DNA of 64,000 nucleotides. Origin: Mantamonas sphyraenae (lineage: Eukaryota > CRuMs > Mantamonadidae). The translations under genes and the position numbers were made by a program. The notes under the pieces are model-generated. The model had not been told where the DNA came from and made no database searches. It saw nothing but the letters and a program-made list of their open reading frames with translations. Every line of letters starts with the position of its first letter. Position 1 is the stretch's first letter. Below are positions 10,818-22,586 of this stretch, one piece after another. The stretch covers positions 26,381 to 90,380 of the forward strand of contig JAPMXV010000028.1 in assembly GCA_026936335.1 (NCBI GenBank), read 5' to 3'.

Positions 10818-12602
10818 CTACTTTCCATCGTCGTCGTCATCGTCGATAAAGTTCACAAATGTGTCCTGCTTGATCTCACTGCTCTTAAAGTCGATCAAAC
10901 ACTTGTAAAACGTGCCCTCGGACGTCACAACTGGGAGCCGTGTGCGCGAGGTCAGCGACCAAAGTCTCGTTTTTCACAACGCCGCCCATGCTCCTCCCCG
11001 CGCGTCACTCTTTGCAACTCACTGATCAGCGCATTCTTCTCTGCTCCAAATGCTGCAATGGCACACGTTTCCTGCATGTAAAACTTGGCAAAGCTCCACT
11101 CGGAACCAAAGTAGCCGCCAAAGATCGAGAACCTGTGAACAAGTCAGTGTACACAGCCAACCGGCCCCGCCCCCACCAAAACGGCATGGTTGTCAGTTCT
11201 CACCGCTCCCTTTCACCTTTTCTTTGCTTCGTAACGTACACGCTTTTCTGGTTCTCTGGTGTGTCGCTGTTGTTCTTGCCCGACCGGGACCTGCCCAGGC
11301 TGCTGCTCACGCCTCCGTCTCCGCTCGAGTCGCCTCCGCTGCTGCTCATGCCGTCCATGTTGCCGTGGTCCCCGCTCGACGAGCTCGATCCTGCCGACGA
11401 CGAGCTGCTTGTTGTCGCGGCTGTGTCCTCGTTGGAGTTGAGGGAAAACACGTGCACCGTGCCCTTGTCGCTCGACGCACACAGCATACTGGAGTTGTAG
11501 TTGAAGCTCAGACTGAGCATGAGCACCTTGTTTGTGCCTCGTCGCAGCTTCTGCAGCCGGTCTCCGGTCTCTGTGTCCCACACGTAGATGTTTGCACCCT
11601 GCACACACACACACACACAGCAACCCAGCACCCTCTGTCAGCGTTTCCATCCCTCTACCCCAACTGCCTTCTTCCACTCTCATGTGCTCCTTACATCCGA
11701 CGCCGTGGCCACACGGGTGCCGTCCGAGTTGAGAGAGATGCACGAAAGCGGGTTCTCGTGCGCTTTGATGTACACAGGGTCGCGCTGTTTGAAAAAGTTG
11801 ATGTGCAGTTCGCCATCGTCGCGTCCTGGAATTGCCATCACCGCATTGCTGGCGTCGGGGCACAGCGAACACAGCCCTGCGCGTGGATCCCCCCCAGCAA
11901 AAACCTGCGTCAGCTCCTTGATCCCGCCGTCCCCTCTCTCGGCGCCTGACCTCGTCCACCTCGTACGCTCCCTCCCGTCCATGTCCGTCCACCTACCTCG
12001 CTCATTCTCCACCGTTTCGATTGCCTGCAGCGGCTTCAGGTTCTGAAAGTTGTACACGTAAACGCGCGTGTCCAGCACGACGACAATCCTGTGTGCGGCC
12101 CAGAATGAACCTTGCGCGTCAGCAACTCTCCGCGTTCCCCCTGGTGCCCCGCACAGCCCACAGCCCTTCTTTGCACACTCACTTGTCTCGTCGAAGCTTG
12201 ACAGCACGCACTGGAGTGCGGAATTCCAGCTCCACCAGCTTCTTGTTGCTAAAGTCGTCCCACAGCAACACCTTGTTCTCTGGGTAGTTTGCGTCCGTTC
12301 CGTCGCCCACCAGCGCCAGGATATTGCACCGGAACAGCATTTCCACATACCCAATCCCGCCATGGTCGAATTCTGTCCATGGGATGCCTTTGTGTCAGCC
12401 CTCCTTCGTCCCTCCCTTCACCACCAGGCCCTTTTGCTGATGATGCTCAGCCGCACTCACCCCGCCGGAACCGCTCTTTCAACGGGTCGCAGTTGTACAC
12501 GCGGAACCCATTGCGCGTTCCACATGCAAAGCACGCATAGTCCTGGTTGAATCCAATAAACTGCGGCAGCGACGGTGAATCTGCATTCTGTGGCAATTGC
12601 AT
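10818..12602 (-). CDS. PROPPIN 2: Atg18/WIPI beta-propeller with long Ser/Gly loop
   Basis: Seven exons on the minus strand: 12602-12461, 12372-12183, 12088-11997, 11876-11695, 11598-11240, 11132-11023 and 10930-10818. They add up to 395 aa in frame, with GT-AG ends throughout. Landmarks are [67 protein letters not shown] and the phosphoinositide-binding motif QKLRRGT. These are followed by [12 protein letters not shown], then a ~45-residue Ser/Gly/Asp insertion, [10 protein letters not shown] and VTSEGTFYK. The protein ends in an Asp-rich tail ([10 protein letters not shown]). It is closest to PROPPIN 1 in the first propeller blades. Its stop is 242 bp from the small two-TM gene and its start 51 bp downstream of the stop of PROPPIN 3, so PROPPIN 2 and 3 are a head-to-tail pair. 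Confidence 0.9.
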
Positions 12603-12652
12603 TTTCCTGCAGGTCGTGCCTGCGCCCGCGCCTGCGCCCCGCCTCCCCCTCA

Positions 12653-14264
12653 CTACTCCTCCGTGCCACTGCTTCCGCTGCTGCTCCCGCCGCTATTGTT
12701 GCTACTTTTCGCCTTTGGTTTTTCCTGTGGGTCCTGCAGCCCGTTCTCTGTAAACGGCCCAAACAAGTTGTATCGCTCAAACTCGTTGCTCGTACCGCTC
12801 TCCTCGTCCACATCCTCCACATTGAACACAATCAGCGTGCCGTCCTCCGACACTGCCACCAAGCGAAGGGTGTCTGACAGTGTACTGAAGCACACTGTGT
12901 TCTTTTGGCCCTTCATCGCCTGATCCAGCTTCACAAAGTACTTTGCTCGAGGCGCTTCCAGCACATCCGACAGCATGTCTCCAAAGAATGACCCCACCAA
13001 TCCCGACCCACCCTCTCCGTGGTCAATCTCGAATATGTGCACCGTCTCGCTGTCCGACGACACGGCCAGAAACGCCGCGTCGTCGTTGAACGCCATCTGC
13101 TGGATGTTCACCGGAAAGTTTCCCCGCCTGAATGTCGCTAGCTTCTGCATCGATTGTGACGAGCTGCCCTTGTTTCCAAACACACGTACCACCGTTCCTT
13201 GCTGTGATGCCGTCGACAACAGCGTACCGTCCCAGTTGAACGAAATGGCACTCAGCGGAGTTTTGTGTGCGTCCACAGCTGTGTTGTGGCCCAGACAGCA
13301 TCAGCGAGATGTGTGTCCACCCGATTGCATCCAAATCACATCCAAATATCATTGTGCGTGTGTGTGTGTGCGTGTGTGCGTGTGTCAGCTGTACCGCGCT
13401 CCCCTGCAAAAACTTGTGGTGCCCTGCCTTCTCCTCAACCCAAGCCTGTGCACACAACGTACTGCAGATGGCATTCAGGTTCAGTGCATCGTACACCTCC
13501 ACTTTTCCGTACGTCGAGCTCGACGGGTACGCCAGGTAGCTGCAATTCTCGCTCGTGGGGCTCAACGCGCAAAGGCCCAGCGGGTTCGCTTCCGTTTCCA
13601 GCTGGTGCAGCCTCTTCATGTTGCTGAGCTCGTAGATCTGGATGGTCTTTTCCATCACCACAACCAGCCTGTGTGCCCCGTCCAGCGCCCACCGGTCCGC
13701 ACGCACCGTCCACGTCCCCGTGGCCATGCCCGAAAAGCGAAAAGTGTGAGTCTCGTGGCGTTTTTGGCGCCGCGAAAATGGCCCTCCAACGCAACCTCCT
13801 TCAATCCGCTTCCCCACTTACCGCTTCAGGTTGAACTTCACTGCCAGGATCGTGTTGTTGAATGTCAGCTCGCAAATGATCGAGTTTGTGTTTGTGTTTT
13901 GCAGTTTCAGCGTCCGCGGCGACTCGTCTGCTCCATCCCCTTTGCCCACCAACGCCACCAGTGACGTCCGAAACAGCATCTCCACCAGTGACACAGCCCC
14001 GCATTCTACATCCATGCCCATCCTCTGCGTGTGTCAGTTGCCGCATTCCCTGCTTCCCCTCCCCCCCTTTGCGTGCCCCGCTCCGCACTCACGCTGTCGC
14101 AAACATCGCGTAAACGGGTACACCGTGAAGATAGAGAAGCCCAACGTGGTGCCAACTGCAAGGTATGAGTAGTCTTGGTTGAACGAGAAGCACAGCAGCT
14201 GCTCTTCGCTCCCGTCTTCGCTGGATGACGAGGACACCGACGACGATGTTGAGGACGACGACAT
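12653..14264 (-). CDS. PROPPIN 3: Atg18/WIPI beta-propeller with canonical FRRG motif
   Basis: Four exons on the minus strand, 14264-14093, 14005-13822, 13668-13463 and 13278-12653, encode 395 aa. The N-terminus is a Ser-rich leader ([18 protein letters not shown]), then [87 protein letters not shown], and the lipid-binding TFRRGN. The FRRG form and [10 protein letters not shown] are like WIPI1/2 and yeast Atg18. The C-terminal region adds [20 protein letters not shown] and a Ser/Gly-rich tail. The intron after LRQ (phase 1) and the one at FNLK|R (phase 2) match positions in PROPPIN 2 and 4. The intron in AIC|TVDAHK (phase 1) is private to this copy. It diverges from TAM41 with 136 bp between start codons. 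Confidence 0.9.
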
Positions 14265-14400
14265 TTTGCCTCTTGCTTTGCCCCGCCGCCGCACACACAC
14301 CAACCCTCCCCGTACGACTTCCTCCCACGGTTCCACACGTCCCTTTCCATTTACCCCACATACCATCCCTTCCCAGTCACTGTTCCATCCTGCACGCCAA

Positions 14401-15366
14401 ATGGTCAGCCTGGAGCAAGCCCGGACTCTCTTGGACGAGCTCCCACCCGTGGACTATGCTTTCTCCTACGGCTCTGCCGTCAGCAAACAGGTCGGCTACG
14501 ACTACTCTGTCCCTGTCTCCGCTCTGCCAATGGTCGACTACGTGCTTGTGGTTGACAACAGCCCCGAATGGCACGACGAGAATCTCGCTCGAAATCCAAC
14601 ACACTACTCTGCCTTTGCACGCGCCGCTGGAAGCTCAACCGTAGCTTCACTGCAACGAAAGTACGGCGGCCACATCTGGTACAACACGCTGGTTCCCCTT
14701 GCCAACGGCATGGTGGCCAAGTACGGGATCATTGAACGCGCTGATCTTCTCCACGAACTGGACACCTGGCACTCGCTCTACACCGCAGGCAGGCTACACA
14801 AACCCGTTCATGTCCTTCATTCTGCACAAAAGCACACCTCTTCTTCGCACGACCTCGCCGACAAGCTCCATGCCAATCTCGTTCAAGCTTCTGCCGTCTC
14901 CGCCCTACTGCAACCGGCAAATGCCCGTCTTTCTGTCCACGACCTCATTATGAACGCTGCAGGCATCTCCTACATGGGTGATCCGCGCATGGGCATTGCA
15001 GAAAACCCACGCAAGGTGGCAAACATCGTCTCGGGCAACCTTGACGCCTTTATCACCCTCTACACTCCCGCCATCGCCACCCTTGCCGCCCACAACTTCC
15101 TTCACATTTATCAACACGACAACGATGAGCCATTGACGGCGCACCACACACTATCCCGATCCTCGCACCACCTGGAGGATCACCACAAACTCCTCCTACC
15201 GGCTGCCCTCCGCAATCACGCCCACTCGCACTCTGCCCTCTCTGCCGCCATCCACCATCTCATTTCCACCACTGCGCGCGAGCAGACCCTGAAGGGCCTT
15301 CTCTCTGCTGGCATGGTCAAGAGCATTCGCTACCTCGGGGCCAAGCTTCGCAAACGCCTGCTCTAG
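14401..15366 (+). CDS. TAM41: Mitochondrial phosphatidate cytidylyltransferase TAM41/Mmp37 (CDP-diacylglycerol synthase)
   Basis: Intronless, 321 aa, close to the family's usual length. TAM41 makes CDP-diacylglycerol from phosphatidic acid and CTP at the matrix face of the inner mitochondrial membrane, the first committed step to cardiolipin. Diagnostic stretches are FSYGSAVSKQVGYD (nucleotidyltransferase G-S motif), MVDYVLVVDN (metal-binding acidic residues), WHDENLARNPTHYS, YNTLVPLANGMVAKYGII, WHSLYTAGRLHKPV and, near the C-terminus, IRYLGAKLRKR. The start at 14401 is the first ATG that begins family-like sequence. The open frame extends 222 nt further upstream but overlaps the 5' end of PROPPIN 3. 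It converges on PROPPIN 4 with 42 bp between the two stop codons. No obvious cleavable presequence is visible. Confidence 0.93.
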   Translation: MVSLEQARTLLDELPPVDYAFSYGSAVSKQVGYDYSVPVSALPMVDYVLVVDNSPEWHDENLARNPTHYSAFARAAGSSTVASLQRKYGGHIWYNTLVPLANGMVAKYGIIERADLLHELDTWHSLYTAGRLHKPVHVLHSAQKHTSSSHDLADKLHANLVQASAVSALLQPANARLSVHDLIMNAAGISYMGDPRMGIAENPRKVANIVSGNLDAFITLYTPAIATLAAHNFLHIYQHDNDEPLTAHHTLSRSSHHLEDHHKLLLPAALRNHAHSHSALSAAIHHLISTTAREQTLKGLLSAGMVKSIRYLGAKLRKRLL

Positions 15367-15408
15367 GCGGCCAAAATCAATGCATTCAAGCTGGCCCTGT
15401 TCATCCAT

Positions 15409-17030
15409 TCATCCACTCGAGCTGCTGCTGCCACTGTTGCTGCTGTTGCTGCTCGACTCGCCGCTTCCGTTGCTGGGCAGATTCTCCACAAACACAAACG
15501 ACTCTGCCTCCTCGTACGCCTCCCCTTTCAGCGTAAATCGCTTCACACAGCAGTTGTGTGGAGACAACACCAGCAGATCATCGTCTGCGTTGAATCCCGC
15601 CAGAGAGTGTGTCCCGCAATCGTAGATTTGTGCAAACGACCACTCCGACTTTGCCCAATCGCCCAGCATCGACCCCACCACAGGCAAGTACTCTGTCACC
15701 CCCTTGAGCAACGTTTCTTGGTTCTTGGGCAGTGTTCCACTTTTGCCGCTGCCACTTCCGCTGGTGCTTCCGCCGTTGCTGCTGCTGCTGCCGCTACCTC
15801 CCGTCCGTCCGCGCTGGGCCTGTTGCGCCACCTCCTCCGGTAACGAAAACACGTGCACAGTCCCGCGTGCACTCGAACAACACAGCAGCGTGCTGTCGTC
15901 GTTGAAGCACAACGATGTGATGGTTGCCTGCTGCGACCCTCTGCGCAGTTCTTTTACCAGCACCCCCTCTTGCGTGTCAAACACTCGAATCAGCGTGCCC
16001 TGCTCGCACGCCGTTGCCAAAAGACTCCCTTCCGCGTTGAGTGCCACGCATTGGATCGCACTCCCGGAGTAAGCCTCAAACGTGCGGCTCAACCCGCTCT
16101 GCAGTCTCTCCACGTGCACCTTGCCCACGTTGTCACCCAGTGTCACCAAAACACATTCGTCGCCTCCTCGGTTCATGCACAGCACCCCCCTGGTGTTGTT
16201 CATCGTGTCCAGTTGGCACACGGGCTTCAAATCTTCAAACCGATACACGTACAGCACCGTGTCCAACGCAATTGCCACACTGCGCGTCCATCCATTGCGA
16301 TCGTATTGGTGTGCCATTGTGTGTGACATGCAACAACGTGTGAGCGTGTGTGTGAGCCGGGCACAAACCAAACCAACACCACCAAGTCCCACCGTCTACT
16401 TTTCAACGCCTCCCAGCCACGTACAAGTCTCGACGGAACTTCACTGCCCGCACTTCTGCATCGGTAAACTCCAGTTCAACAATAAACTTGCGTTGAAAGT
16501 CGTCCCAAATCAGCACCTTGTTCGTTGGGAACGACGCGTTTGTGCCGTCGCCCACAACGCCCACAATGTTTGTTCGGTACAGAACTTCCAGAATAGACAC
16601 GTGTGCATCCTCAAACTCTGCAGACATCGACCCACACCACATGGAGCACCCGACCCTTCGGTGTCAATGTTTTCCTGTACCCCCTTGATCCGCGTCCACC
16701 AACTTTGGCCGCACTTCCTCTCGGAATGTACCAAATGGCTGCCGACTTTCCGTCGCAACCCCATTGCCGTTGCACACCACTTCACACATCGCCAGGTCAT
16801 GATGGACCCGTCCACGTGATGCACCGTCCCACTCTCCGTGACATCCGTTGTGTGGACGGGCTATGTGCAGGACCAAACTCACCACGTGCGTAACGCTCGC
16901 CAAACTCCGGCTTGGTGTTGTACACCGCAAAGCCGTCTGAGAAGCCTGCCTGCCATCCCGAACAGTCTTGGTTGAACGAAACGTACAATGGCCACACGTC
17001 GTGGTCGACGTCCAGTGTGCTGCAATCCAT
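15409..17030 (-). CDS. PROPPIN 4: Atg18/WIPI beta-propeller, LRRG type
   Basis: Three exons on the minus strand, 17030-16883, 16617-16425 and 16279-15409, give 403 aa with matching phases. Landmarks are SFNQDCSGWQAGFSDGFAVYN, SILEVLYRTNIVGVVG, VLIWDDFQRKFIVELEF, VAIALDTVLYVYRF, AYSGSAIQCVALNAEGSLLATA, the phosphoinositide-binding VKELRRGS, and [13 protein letters not shown] Ser/Gly loop and SEWSFAQIYDCG follow, and it ends in a Ser/Asn/Gly-rich tail. The first two blades are the most divergent of the four copies, for example VLCMNRGGDE in place of the usual LCALSP. Introns 1 (phase 1) and 2 (phase 2) occupy the same positions as in PROPPIN 2 and 3. An alternative in-frame ATG at 17087 would add 19 residues and overlap the CATG of the divergent transporter start. 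Confidence 0.88.
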
Positions 17031-17085
17031 TGGCGCACGTCGCGCTACCCGACGAAACTCTTCGTCCCCTCCCGCTTTCCAGGCC

Positions 17086-18360
17086 ATGCAGCTCGGCTAC
17101 AACGCCATAGTCACTGCTCTTCTGAGCATGGTGGTTGTCGGTGGCGTGGCTAACCGCGTGGTGTCCCGCATCTTGTTTGTGCCCATGGTTCACTACGCCA
17201 TCTTTGTTTCGTATTTGACGTCCGTCGCGTACACGCTAGTTTATCTGACCGTCCTGTACGTACGCTACCGCAAAGGCATCGTTACCAAGGACATGCTTCC
17301 GTTCCGCCGCGTGTTTTTCCTCATGGGCTTCATGGATGCCTTGGGCAACGTCATGGGCAACATTGCAAGTGCCCAGCTTCCGGGCCCGCTCCTCCCGCTC
17401 CTCGCCCAGATGATCATCCCGTTTTCCATGATTGCCTCCATCACTATCCTGGGCAAGCGCTACAGTCGCGGCCAGTACTTGGCTGCTCTCATCATCATTG
17501 CTGGCGCCATCATCCTTCTGTTGCCTGACCTTTCTCTGCTCACCGGCTTCTCGTCAGACACAGGCACCGTGTTTTACAGCCTCATTTACGTCGCCAGTGT
17601 GGCTCCTTCTGCCATCAGCTTCACTCTCAAGGAAATGGTCTTTGCCAAGTACGACGTCGACTTGTTTGTCGTCAACAGCTACGACTCGGTCGCCCAGCTC
17701 CTCTTTACCATTCTGCTGCTCCCTGTCGTGCTCATCCCGGGTCTCGGAGGTGGCGTCATGGGCGGGTTGTCTTTGTCCGACCTGCCTCACTACTTTGTGC
17801 AAGGCATGCAGTGCCTTGCCGGAATAAGCCCGACACCCATGGACGATTGCTCCGGTGATCCTTGGCTCCCGCTCATGTATGTATCCATCAATCTGTCCTG
17901 GAACATCTGTCTGCTGTTGCTTCTCAAGTATGGATCGGCCCTGCTCATGTTCATCGGCATCAAGGTGGCCTTGCCCCTGTCCACGCTCGCCTTTTACATC
18001 AGTTGGCCCCTGCTGCCTGCAACCAAGCCCAGCTGGTACACGTTTGTCTCGTTGGTCGTGATCATGGTCGGTGTGGTGCTCTTTCGCCTGCAGACCATCA
18101 AGAAGGAGGCGGCCGAGGAAGCCAACCTCACCGATGGACGCGACGACCAACCCACGGTTGTCTACCAAACGCCCGAAGAGATTGAGCGACGACGCCGCCG
18201 TGGCTCCAGTCGATCTTCCGCAACCATTTCGGGCAGCTTTCCGGCTGCCAAGACGGGCCCACGCGTGCCCAAATTGCTGTCGTCCGGCGGCAAATCGCCA
18301 GGGAGCGACAGGTCACCGAGCGAGTACACGCCGTTGGTGCAGTCTGCAGATGAACTGTGA
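17086..18360 (+). CDS. CRT-like transporter (chloroquine-resistance-transporter / CLT family, drug-metabolite transporter superfamily)
   Basis: Intronless, 424 aa, with about ten hydrophobic segments. The region FMDALGNVMGNIASAQLPGP, LLAQMIIPFSMIASI and KRYSRGQYLAALIIIAGAI matches the CRT/CLT family signature. PfCRT sits in the parasite digestive vacuole membrane. Plant CLTs are plastid thiol transporters, and amoebozoan and stramenopile homologues sit in endolysosomes. The long loop with two cysteines (GMQCLAGISP...DDCSG, about residues 244-260) corresponds to the lumenal loop 7 of PfCRT, which carries conserved Cys pairs. The C-terminal ~80 residues are a polar cytosolic tail with an RRRRR run. 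Substrate cannot be told from the sequence. An acidic-compartment amino acid, peptide or thiol exporter is likely by family. Confidence 0.85.
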   Translation: MQLGYNAIVTALLSMVVVGGVANRVVSRILFVPMVHYAIFVSYLTSVAYTLVYLTVLYVRYRKGIVTKDMLPFRRVFFLMGFMDALGNVMGNIASAQLPGPLLPLLAQMIIPFSMIASITILGKRYSRGQYLAALIIIAGAIILLLPDLSLLTGFSSDTGTVFYSLIYVASVAPSAISFTLKEMVFAKYDVDLFVVNSYDSVAQLLFTILLLPVVLIPGLGGGVMGGLSLSDLPHYFVQGMQCLAGISPTPMDDCSGDPWLPLMYVSINLSWNICLLLLLKYGSALLMFIGIKVALPLSTLAFYISWPLLPATKPSWYTFVSLVVIMVGVVLFRLQTIKKEAAEEANLTDGRDDQPTVVYQTPEEIERRRRRGSSRSSATISGSFPAAKTGPRVPKLLSSGGKSPGSDRSPSEYTPLVQSADEL

Positions 18361-18452
18361 AAAGGCGGCGCATGCGCATGGCATGCGCAGAAGCTCCATT
18401 GTGCGCGGCGGCGTCCACCCATCCACCCCAAAAACAAAAAGCAACACCCAGC

Positions 18453-21400
18453 ATGAGCGAGGAAAACACACCTGTGGATGGTAGGTCACATTGTGCAGCA
18501 GGGCATGGGCATATGTGAAGATCTTGATTGTGTGCGGCGTCGCAAGGGTTGTCTCTGCGGATGTATGCGACACCGCGGCTCGCTGTTTGCGTGGAAAAAC
18601 GCAACCTGTTCTTGTGCGTGACCCTCCCACTGACGCCGTCGTCTCCCGCACAGTTGTCGAGGACGAAACCGTTGCTACTGAGGAAGAGGAGGAGAAGGAG
18701 CCCGAGTACAACGAGGAGGAGTGGGAGCTGAGCGACATGCGCGGCGAGTGCGAGTGGAAGGTGGAGAACTTTTTGGAGCTGGGAGAAGAGCGGATCTTTG
18801 GCCCCGAATTTGACGAGAGCCCCAAGTACAAATGGTAGGTGCCGCAGTCGTGCCATCCTGCCTGTGCACACCGTATGCGTGTCCTCCCTCCCCTACGCCC
18901 TTTCCCGCAACGCCTGCTCCTCGCCCACGCCTGCATCGCCCACCTGCGCAAGTGTCGAATTCACCCTCTCGGCCGATTTGCAAACTCTGGCCCTTGGCAG
19001 CCCCGCCCCCACCTTTTTGCCACGGTCCCCACCTCCCGCCTTGCCCGCGCACGGGCCCTCGGGTTTCCCAACCACATCTGCTTGGCCCTTTGTTTATACG
19101 ATGCCTACGCCTTGTCCCTTCGCCTCTCATGCCCGTCTGCTCACACCCTCTGTGTTTTCCGGCCGCCCTCGTCCGCCCGCCACATTTTTTTTTCCCGCAC
19201 CCACGTCTGCCCTTCCCTTGGCGCCCCTTGTCGTTGTTGTACCCCCACACAGGCGTCTCCTGCTCTTCCCGCACGGCAACCGTGTGCCTGACCTTTCGGT
19301 CTTTGTGCAGATGGTCGACCACGCCAAGAAGGGCTCCGATCTGATGCACATGACCCACTTTGCCATCAGCATCACAAACACCAAGACCGGCGAAGTCGCC
19401 GTCAAGGGTACGTTGCATGTCCCCACCTGTGCCCGTTCATTGCCCAACTCCACATGCGCCTGCCACCCCTCCCATGCATGGCAGCTCTCTCTCTCGTGCG
19501 CGCAACACACCCTGCACAACGCACTGCTTGCCCTCTCAAAAAATTCTTCCTCTCGTTCCCCGCTGCCCTTTCACCGCCAACGCCCCCACCTTTACCCACC
19601 CTTTTCCCCGTTCTCACCCCCTCTCACACACGCGTATCTCACAGATGCTCACCATCGTTTCAACAAGAACGACTCCGATTGGGGCTTCAACACGTTCATG
19701 AAGCTGTCCGAGCTGCGCAACCCGGAGAACGGGTGGATCGCAGAGGACGGCTCGCTGACCCTCAAGATCGAGATGCAGGGTTTCCGCGACACCGTTCGCT
19801 CCGATCGCATCTTCTATTCCTACGACTACGATTCGCGCAAGGCCACAGGCTTTGTCGGCCTCCAGAACCAGGGCGCAACCTGCTACATGAACTCGCTGCT
19901 CCAGACCCTGTACCACACCGCCGAGTTCCGCAAGGCCGTGTATCACATGCCCACCGAGAACGACGAGACCAACAACAGCATCCCCCTTGCCCTCCAGCGT
20001 CTTTTCTACAACCTCCAGCATTCGCCCGAGGCAGTCGAAACCAAGGAACTCACAAAGTCCTTTGGCTGGGACGCGTACGACTCGTTCACCCAGCACGACG
20101 TCCAGGAGCTCAACCGTGTGCTCTGTGACAACCTTGAAGGCAAGATGAAGGGCACAGTCGTCGAAGGCACCGTCGAAAAGATGTTCCAGGGCACCCTGCG
20201 CAACTACATCGACTGCATCAACGTCGACTACACCTCCACCCGCGACGAGGCCTTCTACGACGTCTCTCTCAACGTCAAGGGCTGCGACAACATCTACGAG
20301 TCCTTCGATTCGTACATCAAGCCCGAAATCATGGACGGCGAGAACCAGTACCGCGCCGAGGGCCATGGTCTGCAAGACGCCAAGCGCGGCTGTGCCTTCA
20401 TGAAGTTCCCTCCCGTGCTCATGATCCACCTCAAGCGCTTCGAGTACGACTTTGAGCACGACGCCATGGTCAAGGTCAATGACAAGTACGCCTTCCCGCC
20501 CATGATCGAGCTCGACAAGTACCTCCACGAGGACGCCGACCACAGCGTGCCCCAGACCTACGAGCTCCACGGCGTTCTTGTCCACTCGGGTGATGTCCAC
20601 GGCGGCCACTACTACGCCTTCCTGCGACCCACCGCCGAGAACCAGTGGTTCAAGTTTGACGACGAGCGCGTAACCACCGCCTCCGCCAAGCAGGCCATCC
20701 AGGACAACTACGGCGGCGCCGACAGCCTCAGCTACACCCTCGGTGGCAAGTCTCTCAACAGCACCAGCAAGCGCCACACCAACGGCTACATGCTTGTGTA
20801 TGTCCGCATGGCCGACATGCACCACGTTCTCGAGCCCGCCAAAGAGGAGGACGTGCCCGAGACTCTCCACGAGCGCTTCCTGCGCGAGCAGGAGGAGCAG
20901 GACAAGAAGCGTCAGGAAAAGGCAGACGCACACAAGTACTGTCAGCTGCGCATCGCCCGCGCCGAGGACCTCATCAAGCACGAGGGTTTCGACCTCTTTG
21001 ACTACAAGCAGGAGTCTGAAACCGTCGTCAAGATCCTCAAGACCTGCACTGTTGCCGAGGCCAAGGAGCAGCTCGCCGAGCAGATCGACGTGCCCGCCTG
21101 GCGCCAGCGCTGGTGGCACTGGGTCTCGCGTCAGAACAAGACCACGCGTCCCGACGTCCCGCTCACCCAGCAGGAGGAGAACAAGATGATCATGGAGGTC
21201 TGGCGCTACCAGTCCGACATCAATGTCTACGTGGAAATTGCTCCCGAGGACACCAAGGAACCCGAAGTGGACGAAGCTGCCGGCCCAGGAGGCAAGGCCG
21301 CATCTGTCTTCCCCGACTTTGTCGATGGTGACGCCTTGATGAGCTTCAAGTTCTACGACCCGACCAACAAGGAACACCCGCTCAGGTTCATCGGCAACAA

Positions 21401-22586
21401 GACCGTCAAGGTGACCGAGACGCTCAACAGCATGACTCCCATGCTCCTGGAGATGGCTGGCCTTCCCGAAGGCACCGTCCTTCAGGGCTACGAGGAGATC
21501 AAGCCCGGCATGGTCGACGCGCTCAACGCTGACAAGAGCCTTAAGGATGCAGACATCGGCACCGGTGACCTCATCACCGTCCAGGTTGCCCTGAGCGAGG
21601 AAGAGGCCGCACAGGAGATGGCCAAGTGCACAGACTACTACGAGTACATCCAGCACCGCGTTAACGTGCGTTTCCGCGACATCAGCAACCCCAAGGAGGA
21701 CGCCGTGGTTATGGAGATGAGCAAGAAGATGCCGTACGACACTGTCGACGCAGCCCTTGCAGAGAAACTGGGCGTGGAGCCGCTCCACCTGCGCTTCACC
21801 GCTCACAACACCTTCTACGACCAGCCCAAGACGCACAAAATCAAGCGAAACGACAAGATCAAGCTCAGCGACATGCTGTACGGCATGTACCAGCCGCCCA
21901 CTGACATCCTCTTTTTCGAGAAGCTCGACTGCCCAATCACCGAGCTGGAGAACAAGAAGAGCGTCAAGGTGCGCTGGTTTTCCTCGCAAGTCAAGGCCGG
22001 CAAGGAACACACCTTGCTGCTGCCCAAGGACGGCAAGGTCCAGGAGCTGCTCGATCGTGTTGCCGAGCTGGAGGAGCTTGACGCCGAAAATGGCTCGGGC
22101 AAGCTGCGTCTGCTCGAGGTCTGGCATTCCAAGATCACCAAGACCATGCTGCCCACCGACTCGATCTACCTGATCAGCGACTACGCCACCTGGCGCGTCG
22201 AGGAGATCCCCAAGGAAGAGGCCGAGGCAACCGACGACGACCGTGTCGTGCGCGTGCAGCACGTGCAGAAGGAGTCTCCTCTGCTGCGCATGTTTGGTGA
22301 CCCGTTCTTCTTTGTGCTCCACGCCAATGACACTGTCGCTGACGTGCGTGCCCGTCTCCAGGCCAAGCTTGGCATCGAGGACGAAGAGTTCAAGACCTGG
22401 AAGTTGGCCATGTGCTCCTTCCTGCGCATTGATCACTACCTCGAGGACGATGAGGACCTTTCCAAGCTCAACTTTATCTCTAGCGAGTATCTTGGCCTGG
22501 AGCACAAGGATACCACCCCGCACACAACTTCGCGCGGCGGCGGTCACTCCATGTTCCGCGAGAAGGCCATTGTCATCAAGAACTGA
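18453..22586 (+). CDS. USP7: Ubiquitin carboxyl-terminal hydrolase 7 (USP7/UBP12-13/Ubp15)
   Basis: Exons 18453-18480, 18654-18834, 19253-19407 and 19645-22586 encode 1,101 aa, matching USP7 length. The first exon codes only nine residues plus one base (MSEENTPVD). Order: acidic N-terminus; MATH/TRAF-like domain (about 35-155, ECEWKVENFLELGEERIFGPEF, FPHGN, NDSDWGFNTFMKLSEL); catalytic domain with Cys box GLQNQGATCYMNSLLQ (C201), His box VHSGDVHGGHYYAF (H443) and FKFDDERV (D460); then the tandem UBL/ICP0-binding C-terminal region with repeated acidic blocks. It removes ubiquitin from substrates in nucleus and cytosol. In animals these include p53/MDM2 and in plants photomorphogenesis factors. 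The catalytic triad is intact, so it should be active. Intron 2 (18835-19252) is 418 nt and holds nothing else recognisable. Confidence 0.95.

Noticed and set aside
19614-22547. A 977-codon minus-strand open frame opposite USP7
   Set aside because: Complement of GC-rich third positions in USP7; composition is Val/Leu/Gly/Asp-biased with no motif.
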